From: an uncultured Enterorhabdus sp.
GTDB lineage: Bacteria; Actinomycetota; Coriobacteriia; Coriobacteriales; Eggerthellaceae
Direction of reading: 5' to 3'
DNA: 11,004 nucleotides
Assembly (NCBI GenBank): GCA_947645965.1
Contig: CANSES010000034.1
Coordinates: 1-11,004 of the forward strand
Part shown: in pieces, positions 5,900 through 11,004 of the stretch
Layout of the letters: each line of letters opens with the position of its first letter
How positions within the stretch are numbered: the stretch's first letter is position 1
The notes under the pieces: model-generated
What the model was told of the DNA's origin: nothing
Databases searched by the model: none
What the model saw: only the letters and a program-made list of their open reading frames with translations
Position numbers and translations under genes: made by a program

Positions 5900-7837
5900 C
5901 TACGAGCCGCAGGCCTGGTTGCCGCCCGGCTTCAGCCAGTCGAGCCACGCAGCGGCGTCTTCCACCGACACGTCCACGAGAGTCGTGGTGGTGCCGCCCT
6001 GGCCCGCGGCCGTGGTGGCCAGCAGGGTGCGGGTGCCGGCGCGGCGCTGCAACGGGTTGCTGCGCGCGCAACCGAACTGGATCTTCTGCCGCGGGAAGCT
6101 GATGGTGGTGCGCGACAGGCCGCCGTTGCTCACCTGCATAAAGCAGCGGTTGAAGGCGAAGCTGGACTCGCGGGCCCACAGCACCGCACCGATGATGTCG
6201 ATGACGAAGAGGATGGCAGCCAGCACGAACAGGCCGGTGACGATGGCCGAGCCCATGGCCATCAGGAACAGGTCGTCGCTATCGAGGTACAGCAGGCCCG
6301 ACTCAGCCGCCGCGCCCACAGCTGCAAGAACCGCCGCGAAGATGGCGGCGAACACGGCACACCAGAAGCCGCCGCCCTGCACGATACCGCGACGAATGAG
6401 GGCCCGGCGCAGAGCCACCTTCGCCACGGGCTTCGCGTCCTGGGGCAGGTCGGCGAACTCGGGGATGAGGCCAGCCAGAATCTCCGGTACGCGGCTCACC
6501 TTCACGAAGGGGTGCACCACCAGGCCCTTGTTCAGCAGCTCGTTGGTGCCCTGGGCCTCGTTGGTGTTCTCGCCGTCGGCGGCGTCGATCTTCCCCAGGG
6601 AAATCTCGCAGTAGCCGAGCAGACGGCGGATGAAGGTCTGGTTGATGCTGACCGACTGCACGCGATCGACGGCCACGCCCTGGAAGGTGTGCTTCAGCAG
6701 GCCGTACTCCACTTCGATGCGATTGTCGCGGCGGCGCGCCTTGAAGCCGCCGTAGCTGACGCAGGTGCCCAGGGCCGACAGCAGCCACATCACCAGCACC
6801 ACGCCGAGGAAGATGACCGCGGCAATGCCGACAAAGGCGCCCATGGCCTGGGAGCCGGCATAGCTGACGGCGCTTGCCACCATGGAGTTCGCTGCGTCGC
6901 CGAACAGCTCGAAGGCGTTGCCCACCAGCTGCAAGGCGCCGACGATAAGACCGAGCAGGATCAGCCCCGCCGACGTCGAGCCGGAAAGCCCCGTGAGGAA
7001 CAGTTCCTTATTAGTGAGGCCGTACTCGTAGCTGACGCGCCCGGTATCCACCGCCGAGCCAGCGAACAGACCGCCCACCTCGTTCCAAGCCTGGGCCCCC
7101 AGGTCAAGCACGTTCCCCGGCGTGACCGCAGGGGCGACGGGGGTCCCAGGAACGGCACCAGCCCCCGCGGGACTTCCCACCGCGGGATTCCCTGCACCGG
7201 GAGTCCCCGCAGGGGCGGCCTGCAGCCCGCCCGCAACCCCTGCGCCCGCAGCAACCCCTGCAGCGCCCATCGCCAAGTAATTCTTCCGGTTGTACAACTC
7301 GGCCCGCAGCCATTCCGCCTGCTGCTTGGTCACATAGGGCACCACCACGGCCTTGTTCGACGCGCCGCCGGCCGTGTCGATGCTGACGGTGCACACACCG
7401 AAGATACGCTGCAGCAGCGTGGCGCGCTGATCCACCGACTGCACGCGCTGATAGGGCACGTGCACCTGCTTCTTGTTGAACACGCCCGAGCACAAGGTGA
7501 ATTCGTTGGGCCCCACGATGAAGTACAGGTGCTTGTAGCCCACCCATCGCGAGACGGCCACGATGCCGAATATCAGCAGGATCAGCACGAGCGACGCGCC
7601 GGCCACCAGCGCCAGGGCTATGCCCACGGGGAAGCCGTCGAGGTCGCCGTCGGAGATGAGCCCGATAATGGTGGAGAAGTTCGCCACTACCACGGCGACG
7701 GCGACAATCACCAGCGTCCGCACACTTTCCAACCAAATATAGCTGTGGTGCACGTGGTGCCGCACCGGCTGGTCGGTGGCCGCAGGCTGCATCCCCTGCG
7801 GCGGCTGCGGCTGCTGCGGTTGCATCGGGGCGCTCAT
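5900..7837 (-). CDS. ydbT: YdbT-like membrane protein with three bacterial PH (bPH_2) domains
   Basis: A 645-aa membrane protein. Six hydrophobic segments come in three pairs (about 41-61 and 72-95; 288-310 and 331-355; 488-512 and 523-552). Each pair is followed by a cytosolic bPH_2-like unit (about 103-160, 371-420, 565-615). The repeated core is seen in VHVPYQRVQSVDQ, FQGVAVDRVQSVSINQ and ISFPRQKIQFGCARSN. Residues about 190-240 form an Ala/Gly/Pro-rich linker between units one and two, unlike the rest of the protein. In Bacillus subtilis, ydbS-ydbT belongs to the SigW envelope-stress regulon and contributes to resistance against antimicrobials made by related bacilli; the mechanism is unknown. 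The start ATG overlaps the ydbS stop by one base (TAATG), with GAGGAC just upstream, so translation is coupled. Family assignment is firm; the defence role here is inference. Confidence 0.88.
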   Translation of the reverse strand: MSAPMQPQQPQPPQGMQPAATDQPVRHHVHHSYIWLESVRTLVIVAVAVVVANFSTIIGLISDGDLDGFPVGIALALVAGASLVLILLIFGIVAVSRWVGYKHLYFIVGPNEFTLCSGVFNKKQVHVPYQRVQSVDQRATLLQRIFGVCTVSIDTAGGASNKAVVVPYVTKQQAEWLRAELYNRKNYLAMGAAGVAAGAGVAGGLQAAPAGTPGAGNPAVGSPAGAGAVPGTPVAPAVTPGNVLDLGAQAWNEVGGLFAGSAVDTGRVSYEYGLTNKELFLTGLSGSTSAGLILLGLIVGALQLVGNAFELFGDAANSMVASAVSYAGSQAMGAFVGIAAVIFLGVVLVMWLLSALGTCVSYGGFKARRRDNRIEVEYGLLKHTFQGVAVDRVQSVSINQTFIRRLLGYCEISLGKIDAADGENTNEAQGTNELLNKGLVVHPFVKVSRVPEILAGLIPEFADLPQDAKPVAKVALRRALIRRGIVQGGGFWCAVFAAIFAAVLAAVGAAAESGLLYLDSDDLFLMAMGSAIVTGLFVLAAILFVIDIIGAVLWARESSFAFNRCFMQVSNGGLSRTTISFPRQKIQFGCARSNPLQRRAGTRTLLATTAAGQGGTTTTLVDVSVEDAAAWLDWLKPGGNQACGS

Positions 7838-8328
7838 TAGACGTCCTCTCGGGCCAGACGGGCCAGCTCGGCCGCGCGGTCGCGCAGCAGGTCGGCTTCC
7901 TCGCTGCCAAGGCCGGGAATCTCATGCTCGCCGGCGGCCGTGGCCACGGTCACGCTGGACAGACCGAAGGCGCGCAGCACCGGCCCCTGACGGGTATCGG
8001 TGTTCTGCACGCGAATGAACGGGATGATGAAGCGCTTGCGCCAGAAAATGCCGCGGGCGATGTCCAGGTACTCCGGCGTTAGCTCGTAGCGCCAGCGCGC
8101 ATAGCGGATAGGCGGCAGCACGATCACGCACAGCACGAACAGCGCCACAAACACCACGGCCACGATGACGGCCACCAGCGCCGCCCACGTTTCCGACGGT
8201 TCCACCAGCGCGATGATCGCGAACGGCGCGAAGCAGCACAAGAACGCGATGACGATCCAGATAGCGTCGCTGATGCGCCAGACATTCTTGATGCGCGGGT
8301 TCAATTGGTTTGCGGGCATCTCTCTCAT
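7837..8328 (-). CDS. ydbS: YdbS-like bacterial PH (bPH_2) domain membrane protein
   Basis: A 163-aa partner of the downstream YdbT-like protein. Two transmembrane helices (about 23-41 and 48-72) are followed by a cytosolic bPH_2 domain (about 80-140), with the typical YELTPEYLDIARGIFW and the 'IPFIRVQNTDTRQGPVLRAFGL' pattern, of which IRVQNTD is the core. The ATG at 8328 is chosen because GGAAGGA lies 6 nt upstream. An in-frame start 13 codons earlier at 8367 has no ribosome-binding site and would fall at the predicted transcription start. It is the first gene of a two-gene operon, divergent from the two-component system at 8594, with 265 bp between them holding both promoters and two operator-like repeats. 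Confidence 0.87.
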   Translation of the reverse strand: MREMPANQLNPRIKNVWRISDAIWIVIAFLCCFAPFAIIALVEPSETWAALVAVIVAVVFVALFVLCVIVLPPIRYARWRYELTPEYLDIARGIFWRKRFIIPFIRVQNTDTRQGPVLRAFGLSSVTVATAAGEHEIPGLGSEEADLLRDRAAELARLAREDV

Positions 8329-8376
8329 ATACGTCCTTCCGTTCCTGAAACCTGCCATAGACGCCAAGCGTCCGAG

Positions 8377-8406
8377 AATATCGTGACCATACTACCCCAC
8401 TTTCAA
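8377..8406 (-). promoter_or_regulatory. Candidate promoter of ydbS-ydbT
   Basis: On the minus strand TTGAAA (8406-8401) is followed after 18 bp by GATATT (8382-8377). This predicts a transcript start near 8370 and a leader of about 42 nt before ydbS. The -35 matches 5 of 6 and the -10 matches 4 of 6 consensus positions. TAGTAT at 8394-8389 is an alternative -10 without a good -35. Confidence 0.45.
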
Positions 8407-8421
8407 CGGTTCCCGCGAAAA

Positions 8422-8437
8422 CTTAACACTTGTTAAG
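8422..8437. promoter_or_regulatory. Operator-like inverted repeat, site A
   Basis: CTTAACACTTGTTAAG is a perfect 7-bp inverted repeat with a 2-bp centre. It lies just upstream of the candidate ydbS promoter, with its centre about 52 bp before the end of the -10. It shares the frame CTnA-N8-TAAG with sites B and C and is the most symmetric of the three. Confidence 0.6.
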
Positions 8438-8477
8438 GCCCACCAGCGCCGATTTAACCGACACCACCGGCAAACCC

Positions 8478-8493
8478 CTTACGCTCTTGTAAG
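8478..8493. promoter_or_regulatory. Operator-like inverted repeat, site B
   Basis: CTTACGCTCTTGTAAG has 5-bp perfect arms. Inside it, TTACG-CTCT-TGTAA matches the BceR-type box TNACA-N4-TGTAA with one mismatch. Its centre is about 52 bp before the end of the candidate -10 of the response-regulator gene, and about 56 bp from the centre of site A. Confidence 0.6.
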
Positions 8494-8531
8494 AGTGCGC
8501 TGCCGCCGTTTCCGCCACGGGGCCGACGCGG

Positions 8532-8537
8532 TAGAAT
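8532..8537 (+). promoter_or_regulatory. Candidate -10 of the two-component operon
   Basis: TAGAAT lies 56 bp before the response-regulator ATG. At a 17-bp spacing upstream only TTTCCG is found, a poor -35, as would fit an activator-dependent promoter. The ribosome-binding site AAGGAGG follows at 8579-8585, 8 nt before the ATG. Confidence 0.45.
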
Positions 8538-8593
8538 GAGCGAGCGGCAATCGTCCCGGCAGCAAGGGGCGCAGAACGAAGGAGGCGGCCACC

Positions 8594-9268
8594 ATGGCGC
8601 AGCGTATCTATATCATCGAAGACGACAGAACCCTGCGCACGGAACTGGCCCACGTACTGGAGCTTTCCGGCTATGCCGTGGGAGCCTACGAGGGAAGTTG
8701 GGCCGACACCGCCGCCCGGGCCCTGGCCGCCGAGCCCGACTGCATTGTGCTCGACCTGAAGCTGCCCGGAGCCGACGGCCATTCCATCTGCCGCGACATT
8801 CGGGCGAAAAGCTCGGTGCCCATTCTCATGCTCACTTCGTCGGAAAGCGAGTTTGACGAGGTGCTGGCCATGAATCTGGGGGCCGACGACTACGTGACCA
8901 AGCCCTACCGCCCCGCCGTGCTGCTCGCCCACATCCAGGCCCTGCTGCGGCGCAGCGCGGGGCCAGCGGCGAATATGACCATCCAGCACAAGGGCGTCAC
9001 CCTGAACATCGGCGCCGGCACCGTCTCCTTCGGCGACCGCACCGCTGAGCTTACCCGCAACGAGATGCGCATCCTGCAAACGCTCATGCGCAACCCCGGC
9101 ATGGTGGTGGCCCGCAGCGAGATCATGTGCGCCCTGTGGGAGTCGGATGCCTTCATCGACGACAACACCCTCACGGTGAACGTGAATCGCCTGCGCAAGA
9201 CGCTGGCCTCCCTTGGCGTGCCCGACGATTTCCTCGCAACGCGGCGTGGCGTGGGGTACGCCGTATGA
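8594..9268 (+). CDS. OmpR-family response regulator (BceR-like)
   Basis: A 224-aa DNA-binding response regulator. The receiver domain (about 1-118) has the acidic pocket E9/D10/D11, the phosphoacceptor D54 (IVLDLKLPG), T81 and K103 (YVTKPY). The C-terminal winged-helix domain (about 128-224) includes LTRNEMRIL, ALWESDAFIDDNTLTVNVNRLR in outline, and ends in TRRGVGYAV. Phosphorylation by the partner kinase would drive promoter binding. The start is supported by AAGGAGG 8 nt upstream. Its stop overlaps the kinase start (ATGA). Pairing with an intramembrane-sensing kinase and a BceA-like ATPase places it in the BceR group that responds to cell-wall-active peptides. The nearby operator-like repeats fit autoregulation. 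Confidence 0.95.
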   Translation: MAQRIYIIEDDRTLRTELAHVLELSGYAVGAYEGSWADTAARALAAEPDCIVLDLKLPGADGHSICRDIRAKSSVPILMLTSSESEFDEVLAMNLGADDYVTKPYRPAVLLAHIQALLRRSAGPAANMTIQHKGVTLNIGAGTVSFGDRTAELTRNEMRILQTLMRNPGMVVARSEIMCALWESDAFIDDNTLTVNVNRLRKTLASLGVPDDFLATRRGVGYAV

Positions 9269-10359
9269 GCCGGCCGCTCCACCGTTCCCCCGCTGGCGGC
9301 GATTTCTCCATCGAAGACCTCGCCGCCTTCACACCCGCCGCCTATGTGCGCGACAACATGCTGGGGCTGGCGGCGCTTGTGCTGAGCCTCGCAAGCCTCG
9401 TGCTCATCCTGCCCGCGCTCGGTGTGAGCACCTCGGGCGTGCTGCTGGCGGCCGACATCCTCACCCTGCTGGCTGTGGGCGCCGGCTTTCTGGACTATCG
9501 CCGCAAAGCCGCCTTCTACCACGAGTTGCGCGGGTTGCTCGTCTCGCTGCGGCAAGCCCGCGTACTGCCGGCACTCGTCGCCGAACCCGCCTTCCTGGAA
9601 GGACAGATTACCTACGGAACCGCGGCCCGCATCAGCTCGCTTGCCGCCGCGGAAACCGACAAGCTCCAGGAAGACGCCGCTGCCTACCGTCGCTACATCG
9701 AGCTGTGGATCCACGAGGCGAAGACGCCCATTGCCGCGATAAAGCTCATGCTCGCCAGTGAGCCGAGCGCCCAGTCGGCGAAGATCGCCCGCGAGCTCGA
9801 GCGTATCGAGGCCCAGGTGGACCAGGCGCTGTACTATGCCCGATCAACCTCGGTGGAGCGCGACTATGCCATCCGCGAGGTGAACCTGGGTGAGGCAGCG
9901 CGCGAGGCGTGCAAGCGCAACACACGCTTCCTCATCGAACGCGGGGCGCTCCCGGCCTTCGACATTCCCGAGACCATGACGGTGCTGGCCGATGAGCCGT
10001 GGCTCGTGTTCATCTTGGGACAAGTCGTGGTGAACGCCGCGAAGTACGGCGCCACCCGCATCGAGTTCGCCGCGCGCGAAGAAGAGCCCGGCACCTCCCG
10101 CGGCCGCACGGTGCTGGAAGTGCGCGACAACGGCTGTGGCATTCCCGCCGCCGACGTGCCCCGTGTCTTCGAGCGCGGCTTCACCGGCCAGGTCGGCCGC
10201 GCCCACGGCTCGGCCACAGGCATGGGCCTGTATCTGGTAGCGAGCCTATGCGCCTCCATGGGCCTGCACGTGGGCCTGGCCAGCGAGGAAGGCACCGGCA
10301 CCCGCGTCATCCTCACCTTCCCCCACAACCGCACCCGCAAAGAACTCTACGGCGCGTAA
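9265..10359 (+). CDS. Intramembrane-sensing histidine kinase (BceS-like)
   Basis: A 364-aa membrane sensor kinase. Two helices (about 33-52 and 58-76) are joined by only about five residues, so there is almost no extracellular sensor. This is the layout of BceS-type kinases, which take their signal from a partner ABC transporter instead of binding peptide themselves. The H-box WIHEAKTPIAAIKLM contains the phosphorylated H150. The ATPase domain shows the N-box NAAKYG (N257), the G1 box DNGCGI (288-293), the F-box FERGFTG, and the G2 box GMGLY (319-323). An N-terminal cytosolic leader of about 30 residues is longer than usual. The start overlaps the regulator stop by 4 bp. Downstream lie the micro-gene and the ABC ATPase, the expected partner. 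No degenerate residue is seen. Confidence 0.93.
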   Translation: MSRPLHRSPAGGDFSIEDLAAFTPAAYVRDNMLGLAALVLSLASLVLILPALGVSTSGVLLAADILTLLAVGAGFLDYRRKAAFYHELRGLLVSLRQARVLPALVAEPAFLEGQITYGTAARISSLAAAETDKLQEDAAAYRRYIELWIHEAKTPIAAIKLMLASEPSAQSAKIARELERIEAQVDQALYYARSTSVERDYAIREVNLGEAAREACKRNTRFLIERGALPAFDIPETMTVLADEPWLVFILGQVVVNAAKYGATRIEFAAREEEPGTSRGRTVLEVRDNGCGIPAADVPRVFERGFTGQVGRAHGSATGMGLYLVASLCASMGLHVGLASEEGTGTRVILTFPHNRTRKELYGA

Positions 10360-10360
10360 G

Positions 10361-10383
10361 CGCCCGAACCTATGGTGCGGGCG
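10361..10383 (+). terminator. Hairpin directly after the kinase gene, possible attenuator
   Basis: CGCCCG and CGGGCG pair (6 bp) and an inner ACC/GGT pair extends the stem past one A-G mismatch, with a 3-nt loop. It begins 1 nt after the kinase stop codon. There is no U-run, so it may only reduce read-through into the ABC unit, which seems to have its own promoter. Confidence 0.35.
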
Positions 10384-10390
10384 AGCGTAC

Positions 10391-10417
10391 CTAACACGTT
10401 CGTAAGGTAAGCGTAAG
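10391..10417. promoter_or_regulatory. Operator-like site C with 11-bp-spaced direct repeat
   Basis: CTAACACGTTCGTAAG (10391-10406) has the same 16-bp CTnA-N8-TAAG frame as sites A and B. TAACA-CGTT-CGTAA within it fits TNACA-N4-TGTAA with one mismatch. It runs into GTAAG (10407) and a second CGTAAG (10412), so CGTAAG repeats at exactly 11 bp, the spacing typical of tandem OmpR/PhoB-family half-sites. The motif AGCGTAAG also occurs in site B on the other strand. Confidence 0.6.
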
Positions 10418-10449
10418 CCCGATCGATGGAGCCGCCGCGCCCCTTTCCC

Positions 10450-10455
10450 TAGGAT
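10450..10455 (+). promoter_or_regulatory. Candidate -10 of the micro-gene/ABC unit
   Basis: TAGGAT lies 49 bp before the micro-gene start codon. No good -35 is present at 16-18 bp, as at the response-regulator promoter. Site C is centred about 57 bp before its end, consistent with activation from upstream. Confidence 0.4.
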
Positions 10456-10504
10456 GGAATCAGGCCCAGCAAACGAGCCGCATTCGACGAGAGAAAGGAA
10501 CGCC

Positions 10505-10606
10505 GTGAACATGCCAGGGAAGATTATCCTTGCCGTTACCATCATCGGGGCGGTGGGCGCCATCATCGCCCGCCAGCTGCCCAAGACCGAGAGGAGCTAC
10601 CACTAA
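10505..10606 (+). CDS. 33-aa single-helix membrane micro-protein
   Basis: A short reading frame starting at GTG with AAAGGA 5 nt upstream. An internal ATG two codons later (10511) is the alternative start. The product begins NMPGKIILAV, continues as one hydrophobic helix of about 18 residues (KIILAVTIIGAVGAIIAR in outline) and ends with a short polar, basic tail (QLPKTERSYH). Its stop codon overlaps the ABC ATPase start by one base (TAATG), so the two are translationally coupled. Position between the sensor kinase and the ATPase, a good ribosome-binding site and the overlap argue that it is real. I do not recognise a family. It might assist or tune the kinase-transporter complex in the membrane; this is inference only. 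Confidence 0.7.
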   Translation: MNMPGKIILAVTIIGAVGAIIARQLPKTERSYH

Positions 10607-11004
10607 TGGCTGAAGTGTACACCGAACCCACCCCCTCGGCCTTTGGAGCCAGCCCCGCCGACCCGGGCACGCCCCTGCCGCTTGACGCCCACGACCGCAG
10701 CGCCCTCGACGACCTGGCCGCCGCCTTCTCGCGCGACGCCTACATGCCCGGCGCCTCCTCGGCTGCCGCGGGCCGCACCGCCCGCGCCACCCACGCCGCC
10801 GGCTCTCACGATGCCGCCGCAGCCCCCGGCGCTCCCGCCCATGCGGCCGCCCCGCGGCCGGGCGGCGGCTCTCCCATCCTGTCGGTGCGCTCCGTGGAGA
10901 AGATCTTCGGCAGCCGCGATTCGGTCACCCACGCCCTGGCCGGCGTCAGCTTCGACGTGGCCGCCGGCGAGTTCGTCGGCATCATGGGCCCCTCGGGCTC
11001 GGGC
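10606..11004 (+). CDS. BceA-like ABC transporter ATPase, N-terminal part, with long extension
   Basis: The first 133 codons of an ABC ATPase, cut by the window end. The ABC domain starts at about residue 91 (ILSVRSVEKIFGSRDSV), followed by ALAGVSFDV and AAGEFVGIMGPSGSG, the beginning of Walker A; its Lys-Thr would be the next codons. This wording is characteristic of BceA/MacB-type ATPases that power FtsX-like permeases moving peptide antibiotics off their targets. Residues 1-90 precede the normal start of the family. About 1-46 are acidic with a DDLAAAFSRDAY stretch, and about 47-90 are Ala/Gly/Pro/His-rich low-complexity sequence. The ATG at 10606 is supported by AGGAG 9 nt upstream and by overlap with the micro-gene stop. 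The later ATG at 10744 has no ribosome-binding site and would still leave about 44 extra residues. The permease is expected just outside the window. Confidence 0.9.
   Translation, partial: MAEVYTEPTPSAFGASPADPGTPLPLDAHDRSALDDLAAAFSRDAYMPGASSAAAGRTARATHAAGSHDAAAAPGAPAHAAAPRPGGGSPILSVRSVEKIFGSRDSVTHALAGVSFDVAAGEFVGIMGPSGSG

Noticed and set aside
7140..7230. Short direct and inverted GCGGGA/TCCC repeats as a possible repeat array or mobile-element end
   Set aside because: They fall in frame within the Pro/Gly/Ala linker of ydbT and are explained by its codons.
6512..7840. A 442-codon open frame on the plus strand opposite ydbT
   Set aside because: It is a mirror of ydbT coding sequence, rich in His, Gln and Arg, with no domain pattern and no ribosome-binding site that would support it.

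Overview
This window has high GC content and looks like a piece of an actinobacterial chromosome. The closest fit is the gut Coriobacteriia / Eggerthellaceae, judged from gene content, codon use and family resemblance; this is inference, since no rRNA or species marker is present. There are no tRNAs, rRNAs, insertion sequences, CRISPR arrays or phage genes. Every gene can be assigned at least to a general family, apart from one 33-codon micro-gene.

Left part (1-3880, minus strand): an operon read right to left. It starts with two adjacent TrkA-type RCK proteins (3826-3164 and 3145-2474). These are followed by a DUF2207 membrane protein (2465-681) and, after a strong intercistronic hairpin, a shikimate-kinase-like P-loop kinase (608-81) whose shikimate-binding site looks altered. 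A run of 11 G (minus strand) lies just beyond the operon.

Middle (3880-8593): three minus-strand units, each ending in a visible hairpin terminator. They are a GTG-started exported lysozyme-like protein (4732-3914), a CBS/CorC_HlyC protein (5806-4955), and a translationally coupled ydbS-ydbT pair of bacterial PH-domain membrane proteins (8328-7837 and 7837-5900).

Right part (8594-end, plus strand): a Bce-type peptide-antibiotic sensing and detoxification locus. It has an OmpR-family response regulator, an intramembrane-sensing histidine kinase with two transmembrane helices and almost no extracellular loop, a 33-aa single-helix micro-protein, and the start of a BceA-like ABC ATPase. The ATPase has an unusual N-terminal extension of about 90 residues and is cut off by the window end inside its Walker A motif.

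The most interesting signal links these parts. Three 16-bp inverted-repeat sites of the form CTnA-N8-TAAG lie at similar distances (centres about 52-57 bp before the end of the -10 element) from candidate promoters. One faces ydbST, one the response regulator, and one the micro-gene/ABC unit. Two of them resemble the BceR-type box TNACA-N4-TGTAA. My reading is that the two-component system controls itself, its ABC transporter and possibly the divergent ydbST operon, forming an envelope-defence regulon. Nothing here proves it; the tests are listed with the findings.
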